From Arboricoccus pini (lineage in GTDB: Bacteria > Pseudomonadota > Alphaproteobacteria > Geminicoccales > Geminicoccaceae): DNA of 64,000 bases. Under the pieces are notes generated by a model that saw only the letters and a list, made by a program, of their open reading frames with translations, made no database searches and was not told the DNA's origin. Position numbers and translations under genes: made by a program. Shown here one piece after another: positions 16,324-24,426 of the stretch; position 1 is the first letter of the stretch; each line of letters opens with the position of its first letter. Location of the stretch: the NCBI RefSeq assembly GCF_900187945.1, contig NZ_FYEH01000001.1, positions 248,001-312,000 of the forward strand, written 5' to 3'.

Positions 16324-17285
16324 GGCTGGCCATCCAGATAGGCTTCGATCTCGCGGCGTCGCGGCATTGGTGCCACCGCGCCGAAATCCCTGGTTGCTAG
16401 TGCCGCCGCGGCATTGGCAAAGCGCCCGGCCGTAAACGGATCGGCACCGCGCAGATGGGCGGCAAGGAAGGCGCCGCCAAACGTATCGCCAGCCCCCGTG
16501 GCATCGACGCAGGCCACGGCATGCGGCTCCAGGCGCACGCGATGCTGGCCGGTGGCGATCAGCGCGCCGGCACTCCCTAAAGTCAAGGCCACGATCCGCG
16601 CACCGAGGCGCAGATAATGATCGGCAATCGCGTCCGGGTTCTCGAGACCGGTCAAAAGCCTCGCATCGTCGATGCTGGGCCTGAGGATGTTCGCCATGCG
16701 GGCGGCCTCGGCCAGGATGGCCCTGGCCCGCGGCAGCGACCAGAGGCCGAGACGAAGATTGGTGTCGAGAGCGATTTCCCGGCCGGCCAGGCGGGCGGTG
16801 TCGATTGCGGCCAGCATCGTGTCGCAGGCGGACTCGCTGATGGCAAAGCTGATGCCGGAGACATAGAGCAGTCGCGCGCGATGGATGTACCCCATGGGGA
16901 GCCATTCGGGCGACATCAGGCTGGCGGCCGAATGGCGCCGATAATAGGTGAAGGCGTGGCCATCGGGCCCGTGGGTGACGAAATAGATGCCGGTCGGCGC
17001 CTTCTCGTCGCGCCCGACAGCACTGCAATCTACGCCCTCCCGGCGCCAGAGTTCCACGAACTGGTCGCCGAACATGTCCCAGCCCAGGCGGGTCAGATAA
17101 CCCACGCGCGCGCCGGCCCTGGCGGCGGCTATGGCGCAGTTCGATGTGTCGCCGCCATGTCCCATCAGGAAGCTCGGCGAGGCCGGATCCCGTTGATTGA
17201 ACTCGACCATGGGTTCGCCGATGGCCACCAGATCGAGGTCGGCCTCAACGCTGTCCGGACCTGCCCCATTCGCGTTCAAGCTCAA
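16320..17285 (-). CDS. PfkB-family sugar kinase, 2-keto-3-deoxygluconate kinase-like
   Basis: A 321-residue ribokinase-fold enzyme. LVAIGEPMVEF at the N terminus and GGDTSNCAIAAARAG (substrate loop) resemble KdgK, and DATGAGDTFGGAFLAAHL holds the catalytic Asp and anion hole. No good ATG lies upstream of the fold, so I use TTG at 17285, which has GAGGCGGA about 8 bases before it; TTG at 17279 is an alternative. The start overlaps the end of the macrodomain gene by 41 bases. The operon thus has kinases for both the gluconate and galactonate epimers but only one aldolase in view. Confidence 0.87.
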   Translation of the reverse strand: MSLNANGAGPDSVEADLDLVAIGEPMVEFNQRDPASPSFLMGHGGDTSNCAIAAARAGARVGYLTRLGWDMFGDQFVELWRREGVDCSAVGRDEKAPTGIYFVTHGPDGHAFTYYRRHSAASLMSPEWLPMGYIHRARLLYVSGISFAISESACDTMLAAIDTARLAGREIALDTNLRLGLWSLPRARAILAEAARMANILRPSIDDARLLTGLENPDAIADHYLRLGARIVALTLGSAGALIATGQHRVRLEPHAVACVDATGAGDTFGGAFLAAHLRGADPFTAGRFANAAAALATRDFGAVAPMPRRREIEAYLDGQP

Positions 17286-17811
17286 GAATTTCCGCCTCGT
17301 AAAACCGCAGTGCCGTGATGCTATAGCAGCAAAACAGCACTTCTTTCAGGGAGGGCGCTGTGGCGATAGCGCTTGCCACGGCGCGCACCGCGATCCGTGC
17401 TGTCTGCTCCGGCGGAAATGAATAGATGCCTGTGGCGATTTCGGGAATGCCGAGCGAGCGAAGTTTCGCCTTCCCGGCCACTTCGATGGAGCTGGCATAG
17501 CAACCAGCCAACAGATCCTTCTCGCCGCGCCCGCCGCCACGCCAGACGGGACAGGCGGTGTGGAGGACGAACCTGCTGGTCAGGCCGAAGGCAGGGGTCA
17601 TACGGGCTTGGCCACGCGGCATTCGGCCAAACCGCCGGCAGGCCGCCCTTAGCCGGTCGCCGGCCATGCCATGCACGGCCTCGTAGGCACGGTTGCCGCT
17701 GCCGAAATCCTCGTGCCTGCCGATGACGACAGCATCGACCATAAGCGAGCGGACATCCTCGAAGACCGCTTTCAGCCTGCCTTGGAACCCGGTGCTATGA
17801 AATCTGATCAA
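17245..17811 (-). CDS. Degenerate macrodomain protein
   Basis: An approximately 188-residue paralogue of the macrodomain gene immediately upstream. The second ligand loop is kept (PEIATGIYSFP), as are LHTACPVW and LLAGCY. The first loop is ruined: the canonical NAAN and GGGGVD elements read IGRH and GSGNRA here, so the ADP-ribose-contacting and catalytic Asn/Asp residues are missing. It may bind another ligand or be inactive. The start is uncertain; TTG at 17811 lacks a clear ribosome-binding site. It overlaps the KDG-kinase start, so it may be co-expressed with that operon. Confidence 0.72.
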   Translation of the reverse strand: MIRFHSTGFQGRLKAVFEDVRSLMVDAVVIGRHEDFGSGNRAYEAVHGMAGDRLRAACRRFGRMPRGQARMTPAFGLTSRFVLHTACPVWRGGGRGEKDLLAGCYASSIEVAGKAKLRSLGIPEIATGIYSFPPEQTARIAVRAVASAIATAPSLKEVLFCCYSITALRFYEAEILELEREWGRSGQR

Positions 17812-17893
17812 GACAGGCGCTCGTCTCGCTGGTCCGGCGTCACCGTTGCTCTGGGTGCCGAGCCGATTCTAGCGAGCATGTCTAAATGCTAGG

Positions 17894-18454
17894 TTAACGT
17901 CGGGTGTCCAGGGGCTCGCAGCCAAGGGCCGCAAGCGCTGCTTCGTGCAGTCGACGCTGGCGCTCGCCAAAGCAGCAGAAAATGACGGACCGGACGAAAG
18001 GCAGAAGCGGCAGTGCTTTGGCCACCGAGCCCACGGCGATCCGTGCCGCCCGTTCCATCGGGAAGCCATAGACACCTGTCGAGATGGCAGGAAAGGCGAT
18101 GCTGGTCAGGCTTTTTTGCCCGGCCAGCCCAAGTGCCTCTCGGTAGCAGGCGGCCAGGAGATCGTCCTCTTGTTGCTGGCCGCCATGCCAGACGGGACCT
18201 ACAGTGTGGATGATCCAGGGGGCCTTCAGCCGATAGCCCGCGGTGATCCTGGCCTCGCCCGTCGGACAGCCGCCCAGGCCGCGACACTCCTTGAGCAGGT
18301 CCGGGCCGGCGGCACGGTGAATGGCGCCATCCACACCGCCACCGCCAAGGAGGGTCTCATTGGCGGCGTTGACGATGGCGTCGACGCCAAGGGTGGTGAT
18401 GTCGCCGAGAACGACCTTCATTCGGTCGCAGATTGCTGGATCGACCGGTGTCAT
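17894..18454 (-). CDS. Macrodomain O-acetyl-ADP-ribose deacetylase
   Basis: A 186-residue stand-alone macrodomain of the MacroD/YmdB type. [27 protein letters not shown] (N29, N32, G37-G40, D42) and [11 protein letters not shown] are intact. Family members hydrolyse O-acetyl-ADP-ribose and remove mono-ADP-ribose from proteins. ATG at 18454 is used. The related degenerate copy lies 82 bases downstream, which points to tandem duplication and divergence. Confidence 0.93.
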   Translation of the reverse strand: MTPVDPAICDRMKVVLGDITTLGVDAIVNAANETLLGGGGVDGAIHRAAGPDLLKECRGLGGCPTGEARITAGYRLKAPWIIHTVGPVWHGGQQQEDDLLAACYREALGLAGQKSLTSIAFPAISTGVYGFPMERAARIAVGSVAKALPLLPFVRSVIFCCFGERQRRLHEAALAALGCEPLDTRR

Positions 18455-18535
18455 CCAGTGCTCCCCCGATTTTAGGACACGTGCCTTGCGGTCCTGCTGA
18501 TGCGATCACGGCTGCCCATTCATGGCGGCCATGAT

Positions 18536-20407
18536 ATGAAGCCTCCCGCCATGCTTCATCTAAACGATATCACGCTCCGCGTCGCCGGTCGGCCCCTGCT
18601 CGAAGGCGCCACGCTCCATCTGCCCGCGGGCCAGCGCGCCGCGCTCGTCGGCCGCAACGGCACGGGCAAATCAACCTTGCTGCGGCTCATCGCGGGCGAA
18701 CTCCAGCCCGACCAGGGCGATGTGCGCCTCCAAAGCCGTGCCCGGATCGGCTATGTGGCTCAGGAGGCACCGGCCGGCACGCGCACGCCGCTCGAGGTGG
18801 TGCTGGCGGCGGACACCGAGCGTGCTTCGCTCCTGGAGGAGGCGCGCACCGCGACCGATCCTTTGCGGATCGCCGAAGTCCAGGCCCGGCTTGTCGACAT
18901 CCGCGCCGACGCCGCGCCCGCCAGGGCAGCGCGCATTCTCCTCGGTCTCGGCTTCGACAAGGAGGCGCAGGAGCGCCCGCTTTCCTCCTTCTCGGGTGGC
19001 TGGCGGATGCGCGTGGCCCTGGCAGGTGTCCTTTTCGTCGAGCCCGATTTCCTGATCCTGGACGAGCCCACCAATCATCTGGACCTCGAAGCCACGATGT
19101 GGCTGGAGGACCATCTCAGGCGCTATCCGCGAACCCTGCTGGTCGTCAGCCACGATCGCGATCTCTTGAACGCCGTGCCCGAGCGGATCATTCATCTCGA
19201 TCAGCAGAAGCTCACGACCTATAGCGGCAATTACGACATCTTCGCCCGCACCCGGGCCGAGAAGATGATGGTGCAGGAGAAGACCCGCGAGCGGCAGGAG
19301 GCGGCCCGCGCGCACATGCAGGCCTTCGTCGACCGCTTCCGCTACAAGGCCAGCAAGGCGCGCCAGGCGCAAAGCCGGCTTAAGATGCTGGAAAAGATGC
19401 CACTCATGGAAGCGGCCGCCCGCGAACCTGAGGTGCGCTTTGCTTTCCCGGCCAAGGACGTTCCCCCGCCGCCCATGATCACCATGGACCGCGCGGCCAC
19501 CGGCTATGGCGAGAAGATCGTCCTCACAGGTCTCGACATGCGCATCGACCCGGACGATCGCATCGCCCTCCTGGGCGCCAACGGCAATGGCAAGAGCACG
19601 TTCGCCAAACTGGTGGCCGGCCGCCTGCAGCCTTTGGCGGGCGAGATCGTCCGCGCCAGGGGGCTGCGGATCGGCTTCTTCGCCCAGCACCAGACGGAGG
19701 AACTGGAGCCGGAAGAGAGTTCCATCCGCCATGTGCTGAGCCGCCAGCCGCAGCGCCGAGAGCAGGAGGTCCGTGGCCTGCTGGCCCGCTTCGGTCTCGG
19801 TGCCGCTAAGGCCGAGACGAAGGCCAAGCATCTTTCCGGCGGTGAGAAGACGCGTCTGGCGATGGCGCTCATGTGCCTCGACGAGCCGCATATGCTGATC
19901 CTCGACGAGCCCACCAATCATCTGGACATCGACAGCTGCGATGCGCTGGCGGAGGCGATCAACGAGTTTCCGGGGGCGGTCATCGTCATCAGCCATGATC
20001 GCCATTTGGTCGAGATGACGGCCGACCGGCTGCTCCTGGTCGGCAATGGCCGTGTCGAGACTTATGAAGGCGATGTGGCCGACTATCGCGACATGCTGAT
20101 GCGCACCGAGCGCGGCCAGCATGACGGCCAGCCCGCAGCGCGGGCAGACCGCATCAGCGGGGCCGCCAAGCGTTCGAAGCTGGCACCGTTGCGCAAGGAG
20201 GCCAAGGAACTTGAACGCGAGATCGGGCGGCTCGACGGCGAGCGAGCCAAGCTGCAGGCCAAACTTGCCGATCCCGGCAGCTACGCGGCGGGGATCGACA
20301 TGGCGGGTCTCCAGCGGGAGATCAACGCCATCGGCAAGGCCGTCGATGCAGCCGAGGCGCGCTGGCTCGAACTGGAGGCACAGATCGAGGAACTGGCAGC
20401 CGCCTGA
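18536..20407 (+). CDS. ABC-F family ATP-binding protein (Uup/YheS-like)
   Basis: A 623-residue protein with two ABC ATPase domains and no membrane part. The first half has Walker A GRNGTGKST, signature FSGGWRMRVAL and Walker B ILDEPTNHLD. The second has GANGNGKST, LSGGEKTRLAM and ILDEPTNHLDID. A charged linker separates them, and a C-terminal Lys/Glu-rich coiled coil spans about residues 555-620. ABC-F proteins act on the ribosome, clearing or preventing stalls. ATG codons at 18500, 18536 and 18551 are all in frame; 18536 has GGCGG upstream and gives a family-like N terminus. Confidence 0.93.
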   Translation: MKPPAMLHLNDITLRVAGRPLLEGATLHLPAGQRAALVGRNGTGKSTLLRLIAGELQPDQGDVRLQSRARIGYVAQEAPAGTRTPLEVVLAADTERASLLEEARTATDPLRIAEVQARLVDIRADAAPARAARILLGLGFDKEAQERPLSSFSGGWRMRVALAGVLFVEPDFLILDEPTNHLDLEATMWLEDHLRRYPRTLLVVSHDRDLLNAVPERIIHLDQQKLTTYSGNYDIFARTRAEKMMVQEKTRERQEAARAHMQAFVDRFRYKASKARQAQSRLKMLEKMPLMEAAAREPEVRFAFPAKDVPPPPMITMDRAATGYGEKIVLTGLDMRIDPDDRIALLGANGNGKSTFAKLVAGRLQPLAGEIVRARGLRIGFFAQHQTEELEPEESSIRHVLSRQPQRREQEVRGLLARFGLGAAKAETKAKHLSGGEKTRLAMALMCLDEPHMLILDEPTNHLDIDSCDALAEAINEFPGAVIVISHDRHLVEMTADRLLLVGNGRVETYEGDVADYRDMLMRTERGQHDGQPAARADRISGAAKRSKLAPLRKEAKELEREIGRLDGERAKLQAKLADPGSYAAGIDMAGLQREINAIGKAVDAAEARWLELEAQIEELAAA

Positions 20408-20469
20408 TCAGGCCGTCGCGTCGACGCTGATGTGTCGACGCACCGTCGCGACGCGTCCCTCGACCGCGG

Positions 20470-20673
20470 CTAGCCGAAATTGCCGAAGAAGGTAGCGCCC
20501 AGCGCGATCACGACGGCGCCAAAGATCGCAAAGAGCAGATCCTTGAGCAATGTGTCCGGCCGGTCGCTCGTTGTATCGCTGCCGACTGGCACGACGTGCC
20601 GCCGATGCGCTGCGACCCGGTAGCCCGCGTAGAGAATGAAGGCGGCTCCGACGATAAGCAGGAGATAGCCCAT
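20470..20673 (-). CDS. Small two-helix membrane protein
   Basis: A 67-residue protein with two hydrophobic segments (residues about 2-20 and 44-64) joined by a basic, polar loop. Both the start ATG at 20673 and its ribosome-binding site GAGGAA (minus strand of 20679-20684) are good. The function is not recognised. Its ATG and the ATG of the rightward alkB gene share the palindrome CATG at 20671-20674, so each gene's translation signals lie in or next to the other's first codons. Confidence 0.7.
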   Translation of the reverse strand: MGYLLLIVGAAFILYAGYRVAAHRRHVVPVGSDTTSDRPDTLLKDLLFAIFGAVVIALGATFFGNFG

Positions 20674-21364
20674 GATCGTTCCTCACCTGGCATGCCATGG
20701 TCCCGAATCAAACGGCCCCGGCCCCGGGGGTTCCGCCCAGCCGCGATCTCCGGTTCTGCCGCAAGGATTTCTCTACCGCCCCGCCTATCTGTCGCCCGAC
20801 CTTCAGGCAAAGCTCGTCAAGGAGGTGCTGGCTCTCGTGGAGGAGGCGGGCTGGCTGCGGCCGGTGATGCCGCGTACCGGCCAGCCCTATTCGGTCATGA
20901 TGGGTAATCTCGGCGAACTCGGTTGGATCAGCGACAGGGCGGGCTATCGCTACGCACCCGTTCATCCCGCCACTGGCCAGCCCTGGCCGGCCATGCCGCC
21001 AGCCTTGCTCGAGATCTGGCGGGATCTGGCCAATTGTGCGGCACCGCCTGAATGCTGCCTCGTCAATCTGTATCGTGGCAATGCCCGCATGGGGCTGCAC
21101 CAGGATCGGGACGAGAGGGAAATGCGGGCCCCCGTCTTGTCCCTGTCCCTGGGCGATCGGGCGCTCTTTCGCGTCGGCGGGCTGGAGCGTCGCGACCCCA
21201 CGCGCTCCTTCACGCTCTCAAGCGGCGATGTCGTCCGGATGGGCGGCGGGGCGCGGCTGATGTTCCACGGCATCGACCGGATCATTCCCGCGAGTTCGAC
21301 CCTTATACCGGGCGGCGGCCGGCTCAATCTGACCTTGCGGCGCGTGACGCCTTACCCCGGCTGA
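20672..21364 (+). CDS. alkB: Alpha-ketoglutarate-dependent dioxygenase AlkB
   Basis: A 230-residue Fe(II)/2-oxoglutarate dioxygenase that repairs alkylated bases such as 1-methyladenine. The iron ligands are His and Asp in GLHQDRDE and His in MFHGIDRI; RLNLTLRR supplies the 2-oxoglutarate Arg. NLYRGNARMGLHQD is the diagnostic AlkB stretch. ATG at 20672 has AGGAG at 20660-20664, so the start is well supported although it abuts the divergent small gene. No ada gene is nearby. Confidence 0.92.
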   Translation: MIVPHLACHGPESNGPGPGGSAQPRSPVLPQGFLYRPAYLSPDLQAKLVKEVLALVEEAGWLRPVMPRTGQPYSVMMGNLGELGWISDRAGYRYAPVHPATGQPWPAMPPALLEIWRDLANCAAPPECCLVNLYRGNARMGLHQDRDEREMRAPVLSLSLGDRALFRVGGLERRDPTRSFTLSSGDVVRMGGGARLMFHGIDRIIPASSTLIPGGGRLNLTLRRVTPYPG

Positions 21365-21444
21365 ACCCGGGCTGCCTTGTCGTCCTCCTCGCATCGCTCT
21401 ATTGAGATCCCCTTTATCGAGTTCGTCATTGGAATGAGCTGGGC

Positions 21445-22422
21445 ATGTTCGCTCTCCTAAAGCCCGCCCTGGATAGCGTGGGCAAGCGCGTCATGCGCAC
21501 GGTGGTGCTAACGCCGCTGTTCTTCGTCAGCGACGATCGCAAGATCGCGATCGAGCGCCGCTTGCGTGGCCGCGAGCAGGCAGCCAAGCTTGGCCGCGCC
21601 GACGTCGTGATCGTCTCCTTCGGCAAGAGCGGTCGCACATGGCTGCGCGTCATGCTCTCGCGCTTCTTCCAGGTGAAGCACGCGCTCTCGGAGCGCTGGC
21701 TGATCGGTTTCGACAACCTGCATCTCAAGAACCGTGCGATCCCCAAGATCTTCTTCACGCACGACAATTACCTGAAGGACTTCACGGGCAATCACAGCGA
21801 CAAGCGCGATTATTACGATCGTCGCGTCGTTCTTCTCGTTCGGCATCCAGCTGACGTCGCGGTCTCGCAATATCACCAGTGGCGCTATCGCATGCGGCCG
21901 CACAAAAAGACGATCAACGACTATCCAGAGCACGGCAAGGACGTCTCGATTTTCTCCTTCGTCGCCGAGCACGAGGCCGGCCTGCCCAAGGTCGTGGGCT
22001 TCATGAACGACTGGGCGCGGGAGATGGATAAGCTCAGGCAGATCCTCATCGTGCGCTATGAGGACATGCGCGCCAATCCGGCGCAGGAGGTCGAGCGGAT
22101 CACGCGCTTCATGGGCACGCCCGGGACCGAGGCGGAAATCCAGGAAGCAGTCCGCTATGCCTCCTTCGACAACATGAAGAAGCTCGAGGAGAAGCGGCAT
22201 TTCTGGCTGGCCGGTGGCCGGATGCAGGCCAAGGACAAGACGAATCCTGCCTCGTTCAAGGTTCGTCGCGGCAAGGTCGGTGGTTGGCGCGACTACTTCA
22301 CCGAGGAAGAAGCGGCCAAGATCGACGCCATCGTCGACCAGACCATGTTGCCCGGCTTTGGTTATACGAGTGCCGAGGATGGCAAGCCGGCTTGGCGCTC
22401 GGGCGAGGTCGTGCCGGCCTGA
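21445..22422 (+). CDS. Sulfotransferase domain protein
   Basis: A 325-residue cytosolic or membrane-associated sulfotransferase (PF00685 type). SFGKSGRTWLRVML (about residues 58-71) is the 5'-phosphosulfate loop and LVRHPADVAVSQYHQW the 3'-phosphate site of PAPS binding. RRGKVGGWRDYFTEE is the C-terminal RKGxxGxWK-like motif. It transfers sulfate to an alcohol or amine, perhaps on a glycan or lipid. It opens a four-gene rightward run with a glycosyltransferase, an LpxL-like acyltransferase and an ELM1-like protein, suggesting a sulfated envelope glycolipid; that is inference. Confidence 0.9.
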   Translation: MFALLKPALDSVGKRVMRTVVLTPLFFVSDDRKIAIERRLRGREQAAKLGRADVVIVSFGKSGRTWLRVMLSRFFQVKHALSERWLIGFDNLHLKNRAIPKIFFTHDNYLKDFTGNHSDKRDYYDRRVVLLVRHPADVAVSQYHQWRYRMRPHKKTINDYPEHGKDVSIFSFVAEHEAGLPKVVGFMNDWAREMDKLRQILIVRYEDMRANPAQEVERITRFMGTPGTEAEIQEAVRYASFDNMKKLEEKRHFWLAGGRMQAKDKTNPASFKVRRGKVGGWRDYFTEEEAAKIDAIVDQTMLPGFGYTSAEDGKPAWRSGEVVPA

Positions 22423-22529
22423 GGACAAGTGCGCGTTCTTGCTTGCATGATGTCTTAGGCCTTATTGATGATCGACGGCCCCAGCCAATATCAGGCTGAA
22501 CGAGCAGCTATTGCCAGCTCTGAATTAGA

Positions 22530-23444
22530 ATGGATCCGACCTTGACCGACACGGTATTCATCCACACCAACCACCGCCAGATGGTGGGCGCCCTGGTGTC
22601 CGAGTATTCGATGCGGCGCAATAGTCGCCATCCCGATCGCTTCGACGTCAAGATTGTCGACGTGCGCGATTTCCCTTGGGCGCAGGCGAAAGAGGGTCAG
22701 CTCTATCTTCGCGACGGGCTGAAGCGGGAATGGCTGATGGAGGATCTCCAGTCCTTCACGCCGATCCGCTTCACCCCGCCCGAACTCATGGGCTATGAGG
22801 GCCGGGCTGTGGTCGTCGACCCTGACGTCTTCGCGGTCGGCGACGTCAACGAGCTTTTGACCCGCGACATGCAAGGCAAGGCCATCATGTGCAGGCCGCG
22901 CGGCGTGTCGGGCAAGAAATACGCAACCTCGGTCATGCTGCTCGAATGCTCCAAGCTCACCCATTGGAAGTGCCAGGAGCAGTTCGAGGCGATGTTCCGC
23001 TTCGAGCTCGACTACATGGACTGGATCAATCTCGAGAACGAGCCCGAGGAGAATGTGGGCCTGTTCGAGCCCGAGTGGAATGATTTCGACAAGCTGACGC
23101 CGCAGACCAAGATGATCCACAATACCAGTCGCTGGACCCAGCCCTGGAAGAGCGGCCTGCCGATCGACTTCACGCCGTCCACCAAGAACCATTCGATCTT
23201 CAAGGTCGTGAGCTGGTATCGCCGCGCCCGCGAGGCAATGTTCGGTCGCTATGGCGCGCTCGGCACCTATAAGAAGCACCCCGATCCGAACCAGGAGCGC
23301 TTTTTCTTCACGCTTCTCAAGGAATGCGTGGAGAAGGGGGTCATCTCCGAGCAGCTCATTCGCGATGAGATGGCTAAGAACCATGTGCGCCACGACGCTT
23401 TCGAGGTGATGGACCGGCTTTCGCCGGTTAAGGCCGCCGCCTGA
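22530..23444 (+). CDS. Putative glycosyltransferase with DxD motif
   Basis: A 304-residue protein without signal or membrane segments. VVVDPDVFAVGDVNELL at about residues 92-108 has the DxD-like metal and nucleotide-sugar motif and following helix of GT8-like enzymes. Late HNTSRWTQPWKSGLP is also typical of such families. The substrate is unknown. The context between a sulfotransferase and a lipid A-type acyltransferase favours an envelope glycan or glycolipid. ATG at 22530 is used; its ribosome-binding site is weak. Confidence 0.72.
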   Translation: MDPTLTDTVFIHTNHRQMVGALVSEYSMRRNSRHPDRFDVKIVDVRDFPWAQAKEGQLYLRDGLKREWLMEDLQSFTPIRFTPPELMGYEGRAVVVDPDVFAVGDVNELLTRDMQGKAIMCRPRGVSGKKYATSVMLLECSKLTHWKCQEQFEAMFRFELDYMDWINLENEPEENVGLFEPEWNDFDKLTPQTKMIHNTSRWTQPWKSGLPIDFTPSTKNHSIFKVVSWYRRAREAMFGRYGALGTYKKHPDPNQERFFFTLLKECVEKGVISEQLIRDEMAKNHVRHDAFEVMDRLSPVKAAA

Positions 23445-23475
23445 CCCTTTGAGCAAGAGCGACTGACGACGCGCC

Positions 23476-24426
23476 ATGGCGACGATGGTTGATGACAATC
23501 GCGGCGACGATGACGCGTCTCGTCTCTGGCAGAGACTGCATGATAGGTTCGATGCCGGTGCGGTCCGAATCTTCTGGTGGCTGATGAGCCTGATCTCGGT
23601 CGAGCGGGCCGGGGCCGTAGGCGCATGGCTCCTGGAACGCCTTGGCCCGCGATCCGACCGCGGCACCACCGTTCGGCATAACCTGATGGTGGCGTTTCCG
23701 GACCGTACGCGCGAGGAGATCGAGCGTCTGGCGCGCGCCGTCTGGCGCAATGCCGGCACGGTGATGGCAGAATTCCCACATCTCGGAACGATCCGCGAGC
23801 GGGTTAAGGTGACGATCGACCCCGCATGCGACAGGACGCGGCCGATTCTTTTTTGCGCCGCGCATCTCTCGAGCTGGGAAGTCTCAGCCATCGGACCCGT
23901 GCGCATGGGCTGGCCGATGACAGTCGTCTACACGCCCATGCCCAATCCCATTGTCGACCGCCTGCTTCTGGCCAGGCGCCAGGAGGGTCTGGGCGTCCGG
24001 CTTATGCCGAGGGACGGCAGTGGGCTCGGCCTGATGCGGGCGCTCAAGCGCGGCGAGGCTGTAGGACTGGTCGCCGACCGGCGCCAGAAGGGCGAGGCGC
24101 GTATCATCTTCTTTGGCGTCGACCGGCCGATCTCGCTGGCCCCAGCCAAGCTGGCGCTGAGAGCCGGCGCTCAATTTGCCTCGGCGACCGTGCTTCGCGA
24201 GGGGGCGGCACGCTATCGCATCGTCCTGGATGCGCCGATTCTGCCCGAGGACCAGGCGGCACCGCTGGACGAGCAGGCGCTCTCCATGATGCGGCAGCTC
24301 TATGCCCGCTACGAGACCTATATACGGGCCCAGCCGGAAAACTGGTTCTGCATGAAGCTCGTTTGGCCCAAGCCTAGCGTCGAGGGCGTCCTGCACCCCG
24401 ATGGCGCCACGGTACCCTCGCCTTGA
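23476..24426 (+). CDS. LpxL/HtrB-family lysophospholipid acyltransferase
   Basis: A 316-residue protein of the lipid A late-acyltransferase family. AAHLSSWEV gives the catalytic HX4E motif, LVADRRQKGEARIIFFG is the conserved second block, and ENWFCMKLVWPKP the C-terminal block. It has an N-terminal hydrophobic helix (FWWLMSLI). It would transfer an acyl chain to a lipid A precursor or similar glycolipid at the inner membrane. The stop overlaps the next gene's TTG start (TTGA). Confidence 0.9.
   Translation: MATMVDDNRGDDDASRLWQRLHDRFDAGAVRIFWWLMSLISVERAGAVGAWLLERLGPRSDRGTTVRHNLMVAFPDRTREEIERLARAVWRNAGTVMAEFPHLGTIRERVKVTIDPACDRTRPILFCAAHLSSWEVSAIGPVRMGWPMTVVYTPMPNPIVDRLLLARRQEGLGVRLMPRDGSGLGLMRALKRGEAVGLVADRRQKGEARIIFFGVDRPISLAPAKLALRAGAQFASATVLREGAARYRIVLDAPILPEDQAAPLDEQALSMMRQLYARYETYIRAQPENWFCMKLVWPKPSVEGVLHPDGATVPSP

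Noticed and set aside
18671-20122. A 483-codon minus-strand open frame
   Set aside because: It is the antisense shadow of the ABC-F gene, whose paired Walker and signature motifs are unambiguous.
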